Shown here in pieces: positions 10,993 through 21,109 of a stretch of DNA of 64,000 nucleotides; the stretch's first letter is position 1, and each line of letters starts with the position of its first letter. The position numbers and the translations under genes were made by a program. This DNA comes from Roseateles chitinivorans. Its GTDB lineage: Bacteria > Pseudomonadota > Gammaproteobacteria > Burkholderiales > Burkholderiaceae_C. Location: contig NZ_PEOG01000017.1 in assembly GCF_002761755.1 (NCBI RefSeq), positions 34,074 through 98,073 on the forward strand. The letters are read 5' to 3'. The notes below the pieces were generated by a model. That model saw only the letters and a program-made list of their open reading frames with translations. It did no database searches and had not been told where the DNA came from.

Positions 10993-11916
10993 CTATGCCT
11001 GCTTCAGCGTGTAGCGGATGCGCGGGAAGTGCACATGCACCCGGCCCGCGCGCCCGTCCTCGCGCGCCACCGTCACCGTGCGGCAGCTCAGCCCGACCAG
11101 CGTGCCGGCGACGGCATCGCGGGCGTAGTCATACGGCGTGACGGTCACCGGCTCGCCGGCTTCGAAGCCCTGGCCCGGCTCGACCTGCGCCGGCCGCGGC
11201 TGCGAGGCCCGGGCCAGTTCGATCGCCTCCGCGCCGTCGAGCTTGCCGGCCCGCTCGCCATGGCCGATCGCGGCCACCCGCGCCATCCAGGCCCGCAGGG
11301 CCTCATGCGGCGCCAGGATCTCGGCCAGCGGCCCGGTCCGGGTGATGAACCAAAGCGGGTGATAGACGCTCAGGTCGGCGATGCACGGCGCGTCGCCGAG
11401 CAGCCACGGCCGACCGTCGGCCAGCATCTGCGACAGCCAGTCGAGGTACTGCGTCAGCGCGGCGCCGGCATCGCGGCCGCGCACCTGCGGCATGCCCTCG
11501 CTCATCGCCTTGCGGTCGGCGACGAAGAGCTTGAGCATGTCCGGCGGCGCCCCGGCGAACAGCGCCGTCGCACCGGCCGGCTGCATCGCATAGGGCAGCG
11601 CGGTCCAGAACAGGTCGGTGTCGGCCCACTGCGCCAGCATGCGCGCCTGGCCTGCCACCGCGGCGGGGAACAGGCTGGGCGACGGCTGCCGCGCTTCCAG
11701 CACCTCGGCGATCAGCGCGGTGTCGCAGTAGATGTCGGCGCCGACCTGGAGGAAGGGCGTGCGGCGGTAGCCGCCGGTCAGCGCCACCACATCGGGCTTG
11801 GGCAGCATCATCGGCACCGTCACTGACCGCCAGGCCAGGCCCTTGAGGCCCAGCATCAGCCGCGCCTTCTCGGCGAACGGGGAGCTGCTGTAGTGATGCA
11901 GGATCAGATCGCTCAT
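10993..11916 (-). CDS. glutathione S-transferase family protein
   Basis: 307-aa GST-fold protein. The N-terminal thioredoxin-like domain begins LILHHYSSSPFAEKARLML, where the Ser-Pro-Phe segment sits at the glutathione-activating position, and continues to YCDTALIAEVLE. A long all-helical C-terminal domain follows, with an added 60-70-residue tail beyond the usual 200-220 aa GST length that looks like a small beta-rich extension. AGGAG before the ATG. Nearest neighbours are GNAT and CurA-type reductase genes upstream. Substrate unknown; detoxification or isomerisation of acyl/aromatic intermediates is possible. Confidence 0.88.
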   Translation of the reverse strand: MSDLILHHYSSSPFAEKARLMLGLKGLAWRSVTVPMMLPKPDVVALTGGYRRTPFLQVGADIYCDTALIAEVLEARQPSPSLFPAAVAGQARMLAQWADTDLFWTALPYAMQPAGATALFAGAPPDMLKLFVADRKAMSEGMPQVRGRDAGAALTQYLDWLSQMLADGRPWLLGDAPCIADLSVYHPLWFITRTGPLAEILAPHEALRAWMARVAAIGHGERAGKLDGAEAIELARASQPRPAQVEPGQGFEAGEPVTVTPYDYARDAVAGTLVGLSCRTVTVAREDGRAGRVHVHFPRIRYTLKQA

Positions 11917-11949
11917 GGGAACACTCCTGGGTCGGGGGGCGGCGGCGCA

Positions 11950-12423
11950 TCACGCCGCGGCGTCGCGTCGCATGTCGACATGGGGAATCCCGTCCTCGTC
12001 GTAGACCTCCGAGATCGGGTGGAAGCCGAAGCTGCCATAGAACGCGCGCAGATGCGCCTGCGCGCCCAGCTCGATCGCCTGGCCCGGCCAGAGGCGCTCG
12101 CATTCGCGCACCGCCTGGCTCATCAGCGCACGGCCCAGGCCTCCGCCACGCGCCGTCGGCGCGGTGATCACGCGACCGATGCGCGCGCTCCCGTCGCCGA
12201 TCTCCGGCGGCAGCAGACGTGCATAGGCCAGGAGCGCCTCGGCGCCATCGGCGCCCGGCCCGAGCCCCTGCAGGTGCCAGGCGTGCTCGTCGAGCCCGTC
12301 CGGATCCAGGTAGAGGCAGCTCTGCTCGATGACGAACACCTGCGCGCGCAGGCGCAGCGCGCGGTACAGGCCGCGCGTGCCCAGCTCGTCGAAGGACTGG
12401 CAGATCCAGCGCGGGCCGGTCAT
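11950..12423 (-). CDS. GNAT N-acetyltransferase (ElaA-like)
   Basis: 157-aa single-domain GNAT. The N-terminal LRAQVFVIEQSCLYLDPDGLDEHAWHL is characteristic of the ElaA group; RVITAPTARGGGLGRALM supplies the acetyl-CoA pyrophosphate-binding loop (RxxGxG/A type). FYGSFGFHPISEVYDEDGIPHVDM closes the fold. Its ATG overlaps the stop of the upstream reductase gene as TGATG, so the two are translationally coupled. The acetyl acceptor is unknown. Confidence 0.9.
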   Translation of the reverse strand: MTGPRWICQSFDELGTRGLYRALRLRAQVFVIEQSCLYLDPDGLDEHAWHLQGLGPGADGAEALLAYARLLPPEIGDGSARIGRVITAPTARGGGLGRALMSQAVRECERLWPGQAIELGAQAHLRAFYGSFGFHPISEVYDEDGIPHVDMRRDAAA

Positions 12424-13442
12424 CAGATCAGCTTCACCAGCTGCTTGCCGAAGTTGCGACCCTTGAGCAGGCCCAGGAAGGCCTCGGGCGCGCTCTCCAG
12501 GCCCTGCGCCACGCTCTCGCGGTACTTGAGCTTGCCGGTGGCCACCAGCGTGCCGAGCTCCTTGAGCGCCTCGGGCCACACCGCCATGTGCTCGGAGACG
12601 ATGAAGCCCTCGATCTTCATCCGGTTCACCAGGATCAGCTGCGGCGCGCTCATCGGGATCGGCTCGCCGTTGTAGCCGGCGATCATGCCGCACATGGCGA
12701 CGCGGCTGAACGGGTTGGCGCGGTGCATCACGGCGTCCAGGATCATGCCGCCGACGTTCTCGAAGTAGCCGTCGATGCCGTCCGGGCACTCGGCCTTCAG
12801 CGCGGCGGACAGCGACTTCACGTCGCCATGCTGCTTGTAGTCGATGCAGGCGTCGAAGCCGAGTTCCTCGACGACGTAGCGGCACTTGTCGGCGCCGCCG
12901 GCGATGCCGACCGCGCGCGCACCGCGCACCTTGGCCAGCTGGCCGACCGCGCCGCCCACCGCGCCGCTGGCGGCGCTGACGACGACGGTCTCGCCCGGCT
13001 TCGGATCGATGATCTTCGCCAGGCCGTACCAGCCGGTGACGCCGGGCATGCCGACCGCGCCCAGGTAGGCCGACAGCGGCACATGCGTCGTGTCCACCTT
13101 CTGCAGCACGCCGCGCTGGCTGGCGTCGACCAGCTGGTACTCCTGCCAGCCGCCCATGCCGACGACCTTGTCGCCCACCGCGAAGTGGGCGTTGCGGGAC
13201 TCGACCACCTCGCCGACGGTGCCGCCGATCATCACCTCGTTCAGCGGCTGCGGCGTCGCATAGCTCTTGCCTTCGTTCATGCGGCCGCGCATGTAGGGGT
13301 CGAGGCTGAGGTAGTGGTTGCGCACCAGCACCTGGCCGTCGGCCACTGCCGGCACCGGCGTGCTGACCAGCTTGAAGTTGTCGGTGCCGGGTTCGCCGGT
13401 GGGGCGGGAGGCCAGCAGGATCTGGCGGTTCATCGTGCTCAT
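12423..13442 (-). CDS. CurA-type NADP-dependent oxidoreductase (MDR superfamily)
   Basis: 339-aa medium-chain reductase without zinc, of the leukotriene B4 dehydrogenase/CurA group (COG2130), reducing activated C=C double bonds with NADPH. Typical blocks: the N-terminal LSLDPYMRGRMNEG, the nucleotide loop SAASGAVGGAVGQLAK, and the signature DGIDGYFENVGG. Length fits. Start at 13442 chosen on GAGGAGA about 6 bases before the ATG; a second ATG three codons on is possible. Coupled to the following GNAT gene by a 1-base overlap. Confidence 0.93.
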   Translation of the reverse strand: MSTMNRQILLASRPTGEPGTDNFKLVSTPVPAVADGQVLVRNHYLSLDPYMRGRMNEGKSYATPQPLNEVMIGGTVGEVVESRNAHFAVGDKVVGMGGWQEYQLVDASQRGVLQKVDTTHVPLSAYLGAVGMPGVTGWYGLAKIIDPKPGETVVVSAASGAVGGAVGQLAKVRGARAVGIAGGADKCRYVVEELGFDACIDYKQHGDVKSLSAALKAECPDGIDGYFENVGGMILDAVMHRANPFSRVAMCGMIAGYNGEPIPMSAPQLILVNRMKIEGFIVSEHMAVWPEALKELGTLVATGKLKYRESVAQGLESAPEAFLGLLKGRNFGKQLVKLI

Positions 13443-13513
13443 GCGTCTCTCCTCGTGAGCGGGAAATCGGAAGGGGTCGGTTGAACGGGAATCGCCGTCA
13501 GGCCGTCGGGCGC

Positions 13514-13972
13514 TCAGCCCTCGGTGCGCTGCAGCGCCTTGAGGCTGCGGCCCTTGCCGGGCAGCGCCTTGAGGTACTTGAAGGTGCCGGTCGAGTGCGC
13601 GCACAGCCGGCCGTCCTCGCCATAGACCGAGCCGTCGCAGAAGGCCATCGTCGTGGAGCGGTGCAGCAGCCGGCCCACCGCGCGCAGCGCGCCTTCGCCG
13701 GGGCGCATGAAGCTGGTCTTCATCTCCACCGTCACCACGCCCGGCCCGAAGCCGGGCTGGTCGCGGTGCACGCTGCGCGCCGCATGGGCCATGGCCACGT
13801 CCAGCAGCGTCATCAGCACGCCGCCGTGCGCGACTTCCCAGGAGTTCAGGTGCAGCTCGCGGATGTCGACCCGCAGCTCGGCCTCGCCCTCGTCGATGCG
13901 CACCAGCTCGAAGCCCAGTTGCTGGACGAAGGGGATGTGGACGGGAAATTTCAGCGGCGGTTCTTCAGTCAC
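13514..13972 (-). CDS. PaaI-like hotdog-fold acyl-CoA thioesterase
   Basis: 152-aa hotdog thioesterase. The motif SWEVAHGGVLMTLLDVAMAHAAR is the PaaI/4HBT-family active-site helix (HGG followed by the Asp). VTVEMKTSFMRPGEG and STTMAFCDGSVYGEDGRLCAHSTGTF form the remaining strands. GTG start preceded by GAGG. It lies within the beta-oxidation gene run, so hydrolysis of a CoA thioester to relieve CoA sequestration is the likely job. Chain-length preference unknown. Confidence 0.9.
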   Translation of the reverse strand: MTEEPPLKFPVHIPFVQQLGFELVRIDEGEAELRVDIRELHLNSWEVAHGGVLMTLLDVAMAHAARSVHRDQPGFGPGVVTVEMKTSFMRPGEGALRAVGRLLHRSTTMAFCDGSVYGEDGRLCAHSTGTFKYLKALPGKGRSLKALQRTEG

Positions 13973-14031
13973 AACAACCTCGAATCAGGAACATTCGCGC
14001 CCCCATCGGCATCGCGCCCCCAACCCAGCAG

Positions 14032-14107
14032 AGCCCGGAGGACCGGCTCCGCCGATCCTCTCGGGCTGCCCCCCGGTGGGGGGGCGCGCGAAGCGCGTAG
14101 GGGGCGG
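14032..14107. repeat. dispersed intergenic hairpin repeat, copy 1
   Basis: Compound element made of an imperfect stem (AGCCCGGAGGACCGGC against GCCGATCCTCTCGGGCT), a C/G-run stem (GCCCCCCGGTGGGGGGGC) and a small stem CGCGCGAAGCGCG ending TAGGGGGC. The same order of parts occurs at 16838-16908. It sits between the SDR stop and the thioesterase start. I recall similar repeats in Burkholderiales intergenic DNA. It may serve as terminator or mRNA stabiliser. Confidence 0.65.
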
Positions 14108-14113
14108 AGCCAA

Positions 14114-14905
14114 TCAGCTGCCATGGACGGCGGACACGCCGCCATCGACCGCGAGGATCTGCCCGGTGATGTGCTTCCCGGCGCGGCTCGCGAACAGCAG
14201 GGCGGCGCCCTTGAGGTCCTCATCATCGCCGATGCGCTTGAGCGGCGCGTGCTCGGCGAGCTTGTCCTCGCCGATCGCGGCCATCAGGCCCTTGGTCATC
14301 TTGCTGGGGAAGAAGCCCGGCGCCAGCGCATTGACGGTGATGCCATGCACGCCCCACTCGCCGGCCAGCGCGCGGGTGAAGTTCACCGCCGCGCCCTTGC
14401 TGGTGTTGTAGGCGATGGTCTTCATCATCCCGCTGTTGCCGCCCAGGCCGGCGATCGAGGCCACGTTGATGATGCGGCCCGACTTGCGCGGGATCATGCT
14501 GCGGCGCGCGACCTCCTGGCTCATCACGAACAGGCTGCGGATGTTCAGGTCCATGACCTTGTCCCAGGCCTCGACCGGATGGTCCTCGGCCGGCGCGCCC
14601 CAGGTGGCGCCGGCGTTGTTGACCAGGATGTCGATCTGGCCGAGCCGGGCGATCGTCTGCTCGACGATGCCGCGCGCCTGCGCCTCGTCGGAGGCGTCGG
14701 CGGCGATCCATTGCGCCGCGATGCCGCGCGCCTTCAGATGCGCCACCGCCTCCTCCAGGTCGGCCGCCTTGCGCGAGCTCAGCATCAGCGTCGCGCCGGC
14801 CTCGCCCAGCGCCTCGGCGATCTGCAGGCCCAGCCCGCGCGATCCGCCGGTCACCAGGGCCACCTGGCCGGTCAGGTCGAAGAGATCCTGCACCTTGCTG
14901 CTCAT
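14114..14905 (-). CDS. SDR family oxidoreductase, FabG-like
   Basis: 263-aa classical SDR: cofactor loop TGGSRGLG 19-26, Ser45-Arg46 (MLSSRK) after beta-2 favouring NADP(H), NNAG 97-100, Ser150, Tyr166 and Lys170 (YNTSK). The C-terminal GQILAVDGGVSAVHGS is typical of 3-oxoacyl reductase-like enzymes. AAGGAGA before the ATG. Placed directly downstream of the acyl-CoA dehydrogenase gene (57 bp), suggesting it acts on hydroxyacyl or ketoacyl intermediates of the same pathway. Confidence 0.93.
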   Translation of the reverse strand: MSSKVQDLFDLTGQVALVTGGSRGLGLQIAEALGEAGATLMLSSRKAADLEEAVAHLKARGIAAQWIAADASDEAQARGIVEQTIARLGQIDILVNNAGATWGAPAEDHPVEAWDKVMDLNIRSLFVMSQEVARRSMIPRKSGRIINVASIAGLGGNSGMMKTIAYNTSKGAAVNFTRALAGEWGVHGITVNALAPGFFPSKMTKGLMAAIGEDKLAEHAPLKRIGDDEDLKGAALLFASRAGKHITGQILAVDGGVSAVHGS

Positions 14906-14962
14906 CGTCGTCTCCTTGATGTCGTTGATGTCGTCGTCGATCGCGCGCGGCCGCCCGCGGCC

Positions 14963-16786
14963 TCAGAACCAGGCGTCGCGCATCTCGCGCGTGAGCGCCT
15001 CGCGCCGCGCCACCACGCCCAGCCAGGCATGGATCTTGGGCAGCTCGTAGGCGAAGAAGTAGCGCTGCGCGGCCCGCTTGCCCTGGGCGAAGTCGCTCTC
15101 GAGGTCGGTGCCTTCCAGCGCCAGCACCACCTCCAGCCAGATCCACGCCAGCACGGTGTGGCCGAAGGCCTGCAGATACGGCGTCGCGTTGGCCAGCGCC
15201 TCCTCCGGCTCGCCGGTGGACCAGGCCTTCTTGGTCGCGCCTCCCACCGCGGCCAGCGCCGCGCCGAGCTCGTTGGCGGCCTCGGCCAGCCCCGGCACCT
15301 GGCCGGCGCGCTGCGCGGTGTCACTGATGCGCCCGGCCAGCGCCATCAGCGCCTGGCCGCCGTCCATCACCACCTTGCGGCCGAGCAGGTCCAGCGCCTG
15401 GATGCCATGCGTGCCCTCGTGGATCATGTTCAGGCGGTTGTCGCGCCAGTACTGCTCCACCGGGAAGTCGCGGGTGTAGCCATAGCCGCCCAGCACCTGG
15501 ATCGCCAGCGAGTTGGCCTCCAGGCACCACTCGCTGGGCCAGCTCTTGGCGATCGGGATCAGCACGTCCAGCAGCAGCCGGGCAGCGGCGGCCTCCTCCG
15601 GCGTGCCGGTGTGCTGCTCGTCGACGAGGCGGGCGCAGAACAGCTCCAGCGCCAGACCGCCCTCGACGTAGCTCTTCTGCGCCAGCAGCATGCGCTTGAC
15701 GTCGGCGTGCTCGATGATCGGCCGCTGCGGCTGCGACGCGTCCTTGCCGGCCGCGGTCATCGGCCGGCCTTGCGGACGCTGGCGCGCGTAGTCCAGGCTG
15801 GCCTCGTAGCCGGCATAGCCCAGCATCACCGCGCCGAGGCCGACGCCGATGCGGGCCTCGTTCATCATGTGGAACATGCAGCGCAGGCCCTCGCCCGGCT
15901 TGCCGACCAGGTAGCCGATCGCGCCGGGCCGGCCGCCCGGCAACTGGCGGCCCTCGCCGAAGTTGAGCAGGCAGTTGGTCGTGCCGCGGTAGCCGAGCTT
16001 GTGGTTGAGCCCCGCGAGCGCCACGTCGTTGCGCTCGCCGGTGAGGCGCCCGTCGGTGTCCACCAGGTGCTTGGGCACGATGAACAGCGAGATGCCCTTG
16101 GTGCCCGGCAGCGGCTTGCCGTCGGGCCCGGGGATCTTGGCCAGCACCAGGTGGACGATGTTCTCGGTGATCTCGTGCTCGCCGCCGGAGATCCACATCT
16201 TGTTGCCGGTGAGGCGGTAGCGGGGGCCGAGCGGATCGGCCTCGAAGTCGGCGCCATCGGGCTCGGCGCGCGTCGCGACATCCGACAGCGACGACCCCGC
16301 CTGCGGCTCCGACAGGCACATCGTGCCGAACCAGCGGCCGGAGAACTCGTTCATCGCGAAGACCTCGCGCTGAACCGGCGTGCCGTGCGCCATCAGCAGG
16401 TTGGCATTGCCGTTGGTCAGCATCGCGTAGCCGCCCATGGCGACGCTCGCCTTGCTGAAGAAGCAGTTGGCGGCCATCTCGATCACGCACGGCAGCTGCA
16501 GTCCGCCATGCTCGGCGTCCTGAGCGGCGGCCAGCATGCCCGACTCCACATAGGCGGCAAGCGCCTCATGCGTCGCCTGCGGCAGATGGACGCGCTCGCC
16601 GTCGAAGCGGGGCTCCTCGGTGTCGGCCAGGCGGTTGAACGGCGCGAACTTCTCACGCGCGATCCGCTCGCAGGTATCGAGCACCGCGTCGAAGGTCTCC
16701 CGCGAGTGCTCCGAGAAGCGCTCGCGCGCCGAGAGTCGGTCGACCTTCAGCCAGTGATACAGCAGGAAGTCCAGGGTCTGGCGCAT
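14963..16786 (-). CDS. acyl-CoA dehydrogenase with extra C-terminal domain (DmdC/AcdA-like)
   Basis: 607-aa FAD-dependent acyl-CoA dehydrogenase of the long form with an additional C-terminal Acyl-CoA_dh_C domain. FAD/substrate motif GTMCLSEPQAGSSLSD, then KMWISGGEHE, and QVLGGYGYTRDFPVEQYWRDNR followed by IHEGTHGIQALDLLGRKV, where the Glu of HEGT is at the usual catalytic-base position. The start at 16786 has TGAGG about 6 bases upstream and matches homologues beginning at the QTLDFLLYHW segment; an earlier in-frame start at 16831 lacks support. Performs the first beta-oxidation step or a related acyl-CoA oxidation. Preceded by the thiolase gene and a hairpin repeat. Confidence 0.94.
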   Translation of the reverse strand: MRQTLDFLLYHWLKVDRLSARERFSEHSRETFDAVLDTCERIAREKFAPFNRLADTEEPRFDGERVHLPQATHEALAAYVESGMLAAAQDAEHGGLQLPCVIEMAANCFFSKASVAMGGYAMLTNGNANLLMAHGTPVQREVFAMNEFSGRWFGTMCLSEPQAGSSLSDVATRAEPDGADFEADPLGPRYRLTGNKMWISGGEHEITENIVHLVLAKIPGPDGKPLPGTKGISLFIVPKHLVDTDGRLTGERNDVALAGLNHKLGYRGTTNCLLNFGEGRQLPGGRPGAIGYLVGKPGEGLRCMFHMMNEARIGVGLGAVMLGYAGYEASLDYARQRPQGRPMTAAGKDASQPQRPIIEHADVKRMLLAQKSYVEGGLALELFCARLVDEQHTGTPEEAAAARLLLDVLIPIAKSWPSEWCLEANSLAIQVLGGYGYTRDFPVEQYWRDNRLNMIHEGTHGIQALDLLGRKVVMDGGQALMALAGRISDTAQRAGQVPGLAEAANELGAALAAVGGATKKAWSTGEPEEALANATPYLQAFGHTVLAWIWLEVVLALEGTDLESDFAQGKRAAQRYFFAYELPKIHAWLGVVARREALTREMRDAWF

Positions 16787-16837
16787 GAGCACCTCACGAA
16801 GGAGGCGGGGCGCAGCCCGCCGACATATCAAGCGGCG

Positions 16838-16908
16838 CCAGGGGACCCGGCTTTGCCGGACCCTCGGGCTCGCCCCCTGAGGGGGCCGGCGTCAGCCGGT
16901 AGGGGTGC
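16838..16908. repeat. dispersed intergenic hairpin repeat, copy 2
   Basis: Second copy of the compound element: GGACCCGGCTTTGCCGGACC stem-loop, CTCGGGCTCGCCCCCTGAGGGGGC, then CCGGCGTCAGCCGG and TAGGGGTGC. It ends 3 bp before the thiolase stop codon. Arm sequences differ from copy 1 but retain pairing, which argues that RNA structure is what is kept. Confidence 0.65.
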
Positions 16909-16911
16909 TCG

Positions 16912-18087
<1,176 letters not shown>

Positions 18088-18115
18088 TCTGTTGCTCCTG
18101 TTCGCGTCCGCGGGG

Positions 18116-20212
18116 TCAGTCGTTGAAGCCCTTGCCCTGGTCGGCCAGGCGCTTGAGCAGCGGAGCCGGTTCCCAGAACTTCGCGTCGTCATGCGGGTTG
18201 CGCGCGAAACGCTTCATCGCCTGCACGACGTTGTAGAGGCCGACCGTGTCGGCGTAGCACATCGGGCCGCCGCGCCACAGCGGGAAGCCGTAGCCGGTCA
18301 GGTAGACCATGTCGATGTCGGAGGCGCGCAGCGCGATGCCTTCCTCGAGGATGCGGGCGCCCTCGTTGACCAGCGCGAAGACCAGGCGATGCACGATCTC
18401 CTCGTCGCTGATCTTGCGCGGCGTGATGCCCAGCGCCGAGCGGTGCATGTCGATCATCTCCAGCACCGTCTTGGACGGGATCGCGTCGCGCTTGCCCGGC
18501 TGGTAGTCGTACCAGCCCGCGCCCGTCTTCTGGCCGAAGCGGCCCATCTCGCACAGCAGGTCGGCGGTCCTGGAGTAGCGCAGGTCCGGCTTCTCCTGGT
18601 AGCGGCGCTTGCGGATGTACCAGCCCACGTCGTTGCCGGCCAGGTCGCCCATGCGGAACGGTCCCATCGCGAAGCCGAAGCGCTCGACGGCCTTGTCCAC
18701 CTGCTGCGGTGTGCAGCCCTCCTCCAGCAGGAAGCCGGCCTGGCGGCTGTACTGCTCGATCATGCGGTTGCCGATGAAGCCGTCGCACACGCCCGAGACC
18801 ACGCAGGTCTTGCGGATCTTCTTGCCCAGCGCCATCACCGTGGCCAGCACGTCCTTGGCGGTGGCCGCGCCGCGCACCACCTCCAGCAGCTTCATCACGT
18901 TGGCCGGGCTGAAGAAGTGGGTGCCGATGACGTCCTGCGGACGCTTGGTGAAGGCCGCGATCTTGTCGACGTCCAGGGTCGAGGTGTTGCTGGCCAGGAT
19001 CGCGCCGGGCTTCATCACCTCGTCGAGCTGCTTGAACACCTGCTCCTTGACGCCGATGTCCTCGAAGACCGCCTCGATGACCAGGTCGGCGCCGCCGATG
19101 TCGCCGTAGTTCAGCGTGGTGTCCAGCAGGGCCATGCGCTGCGCGTAGCGGTCCTCCTTGAGCTTGCCCTTCTTGACCTGCGCCTCGTAGTTCTTGCGGA
19201 TGGTGGCGACGCCGCGGTCCAGCGCCTCCTGCTTCATCTCGAGGATCGTCACCGGGATGCCGGCGTTGAGGAAGTTCATCGCGATGCCGCCGCCCATCGT
19301 GCCGGCGCCGATGATGGCCACGCGCTCGACCTTGCGCAGCGGCGTGTCCTCGGGGACGTCGGGAATCTTGGAGGCGGCGCGCTCGGCGAAGAACGCGTGG
19401 CGCAGCGCCTTGGACTCGGGCGTCAGCATCAGCTGCTGGAAGGCTTCGCGCTCGGCGCGCATGCCGTCCTCGAATTTCATCGAGACCGCATTGGCCACCG
19501 TCTCCACGCACTGCAGCGGCGCCGGGAAGTTCTTGGACATCGCGCCGACAGTGTTGCGCGCGAACTGGAAGAAGGCCTGCGCCTCGGGATGCTGGGCCTT
19601 GATGTCGCGCACGCGCGGCAGCGGGCGCTTGTCGGCGATCTCCATCGCGAACTGGACGGCGCCGTCGATCAGGTCGCCGTCGATCAGCTTCTGGAACAGC
19701 ACCTGGCCAGGCACCTGGGCCAGCAGTTCGCTGTTGACCGGCTCGCCGCTGACGATCATGTTGAGCGCGGGCTCCACGCCCAGCGCGCGCGGCAGACGCT
19801 GCGTGCCGCCGGCACCGGGCAGCAGGCCCAGCTTCACTTCCGGCAACGCGATCTTGGCGCCGGGCGCGGTCACGCGGTAATGGCAGCCGAGCGCCAGCTC
19901 CAGGCCACCGCCCATGGCGACGCTGTGGATCGCGGCGACGACCGGCTTGGTGCAGGCCTCGACACGGGTGATCAGCGATCCCAGGTTGGGCTCGGCCAGC
20001 GCCTTGGGCGAGCCGAACTCGCGGATGTCGGCGCCACCGGAAAAGGCCTTGCCGGCACCGGTGATCACGACGGCCTTGATGGCGGGATCGTTCTCGGCCT
20101 GCTCGATGCCCTCGGCGACCGCCAGCCGCGTGGCATGGCCCAGGCCGTTGACCGGCGGATTGTTGAGCGTGATCACCGCGACCTGGCCGCGGACTTCGTA
20201 GCTGGCACCCAT
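18116..20212 (-). CDS. FadB/FadJ-like multifunctional enoyl-CoA hydratase/3-hydroxyacyl-CoA dehydrogenase
   Basis: 698-aa fused beta-oxidation enzyme. The N-terminal crotonase domain (about 1-200) has the oxyanion-hole segment SGGADIREF and [13 protein letters not shown] with Glu105, then [20 protein letters not shown] with Glu125. These two Glu are the hydratase pair. The NAD-binding HAD domain starts near 298 with [17 protein letters not shown], includes [17 protein letters not shown], and a C-terminal HAD domain follows. AAGGA precedes the ATG. It heads the minus-strand lipid operon; a palindrome at 20283-20294 lies 70 bp upstream of the start. Confidence 0.95.
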   Translation of the reverse strand: MGASYEVRGQVAVITLNNPPVNGLGHATRLAVAEGIEQAENDPAIKAVVITGAGKAFSGGADIREFGSPKALAEPNLGSLITRVEACTKPVVAAIHSVAMGGGLELALGCHYRVTAPGAKIALPEVKLGLLPGAGGTQRLPRALGVEPALNMIVSGEPVNSELLAQVPGQVLFQKLIDGDLIDGAVQFAMEIADKRPLPRVRDIKAQHPEAQAFFQFARNTVGAMSKNFPAPLQCVETVANAVSMKFEDGMRAEREAFQQLMLTPESKALRHAFFAERAASKIPDVPEDTPLRKVERVAIIGAGTMGGGIAMNFLNAGIPVTILEMKQEALDRGVATIRKNYEAQVKKGKLKEDRYAQRMALLDTTLNYGDIGGADLVIEAVFEDIGVKEQVFKQLDEVMKPGAILASNTSTLDVDKIAAFTKRPQDVIGTHFFSPANVMKLLEVVRGAATAKDVLATVMALGKKIRKTCVVSGVCDGFIGNRMIEQYSRQAGFLLEEGCTPQQVDKAVERFGFAMGPFRMGDLAGNDVGWYIRKRRYQEKPDLRYSRTADLLCEMGRFGQKTGAGWYDYQPGKRDAIPSKTVLEMIDMHRSALGITPRKISDEEIVHRLVFALVNEGARILEEGIALRASDIDMVYLTGYGFPLWRGGPMCYADTVGLYNVVQAMKRFARNPHDDAKFWEPAPLLKRLADQGKGFND

Positions 20213-20282
20213 GTGTGTTCCTTCCAGTGGGGGGAAACGCCTCGCCGCCGGTCGAAGATTTCCTCGGACACCGGGACGAAAA

Positions 20283-20294
20283 GAACGATCGTTC
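20283..20294 (-). promoter_or_regulatory. palindromic operator-like site GAACGATCGTTC
   Basis: Perfect 12-bp palindrome about 70 bp upstream of the FadB-like start, in an A/T-richer promoter stretch. Sites of this form (GAACG..CGTTC) resemble those reported for TetR-family fatty-acid regulators of the PsrA/FadP type in proteobacteria. Inferred role: acyl-CoA-relieved repression of the beta-oxidation operon. No such regulator gene is in the window. Confidence 0.5.
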
Positions 20295-20373
20295 GATTCT
20301 AGGCAGCGCCGACGCGCACCGCTTGTCTCTGCTGTGACAGGGCGCTACGGGAGAAGTGCGGAGGCTGGGTGTC

Positions 20374-20418
20374 GCGCAGGTGGCGCAGGTGGCGCAGGTG
20401 GCGCAGGTGGCGCAGGCG
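20374..20418. repeat. 9-bp tandem repeat, five units
   Basis: GCGCAGGTG repeated four times exactly, plus a fifth unit GCGCAGGCG. It lies 27 bp past the stop of the 175-aa coiled-coil protein gene and outside any supported coding region. Such short in-phase repeats are prone to slippage, so copy number may vary between strains. Confidence 0.85.
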
Positions 20419-20444
20419 ACGGCGTCGGCTCGGATGGCGCGTGC

Positions 20445-20972
20445 TCAGAAGGGCTTGTCGAGCTGGGTGGGCATGAAGCCGCGGGAATGCGGCTCGTCCT
20501 CGTCCTGGATCTCGGTGCGGGCGAAGCCGCCCTCGGCGACGCGCTCGCGGGCGCGCGCCTCGCGTTCCAGCGCCGCGTCGACGCTGGCGACGGTCGGCGC
20601 GGGGGCGCGCGGCTTCTCGATCGGACGGAAAGCCGCCAGCGGCGTGGGGCCGCTGACCGGCGCGCCGGCCTCCAGCGGCAGGATTGATTCCGGGCCGTCG
20701 GCCGACTCGCCGGACGTGGCCGCCTGCGCCGCCTTGCGGCGCAGGCGCTCGGCGACCATGCGCAGTTCGCCTAGCTCCATCTGCAGGCGCTCGATCTGGC
20801 GGCGCGCCTGCGTGGTCTGCTCATTGAGCAGCAGCCGCGAGGACTCGATGCGGTCGATCAGGCGGCGGGCGCGCTTGAGCCGGCTCCACCACCAGGCGCT
20901 CGCCAGCGCGCCCCCGACGGCCACTCCGGCCAGCGTCCCGACGACGACCATCCAAGGCTGCACCGCACTCAT
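20445..20972 (-). CDS. membrane-anchored coiled-coil protein, paralogue A (unknown function)
   Basis: 175 aa, not recognised. One N-terminal membrane helix (about residues 5-28, ending in ASAWWW) is followed by a basic patch and a predicted coiled coil to about residue 85 (TTQARRQIERLQMELGELR). A Pro/Ala-rich linker leads to the short conserved segments ARERVAEGGF near 142-151 and GFMPTQ near the end. It is clearly homologous to the next gene upstream (21110-21673), including the VQPWM opening and the C-terminal motifs. GGGGAG precedes the ATG. The C-terminal portion should face the cytoplasm if the basic residues follow the positive-inside rule. Confidence 0.8.
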   Translation of the reverse strand: MSAVQPWMVVVGTLAGVAVGGALASAWWWSRLKRARRLIDRIESSRLLLNEQTTQARRQIERLQMELGELRMVAERLRRKAAQAATSGESADGPESILPLEAGAPVSGPTPLAAFRPIEKPRAPAPTVASVDAALEREARARERVAEGGFARTEIQDEDEPHSRGFMPTQLDKPF

Positions 20973-21001
20973 GGCCGGCTCCCCGTTCTTGTTTCCTGGC
21001 G

Positions 21002-21017
21002 GCCAATGTAGTGCGAC
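21002..21017 (-). promoter_or_regulatory. leader/promoter motif of paralogue A
   Basis: Reads GTCGCACTACATTGGC on the minus strand, exactly 30 bp from the start codon. The paralogue B gene has GTCGCCCTACAGTGGC at the same distance, with 14 of 16 positions identical. CTACAT may be a -10 hexamer. Confidence 0.45.
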
Positions 21018-21109
21018 CTCTGGCCGCTGTGGCGCCGGAAGCCACCCGGATCAGGGGACGCGGCAACGCCGCGCGGGGCACCTACGTCGGGGGGAGCCGC
21101 ATGTCGGGC

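Noticed and set aside
20374..20418. CRISPR-like repeat array
   Set aside because: The units are 9 bp and directly contiguous with no spacers, and there are no cas genes.
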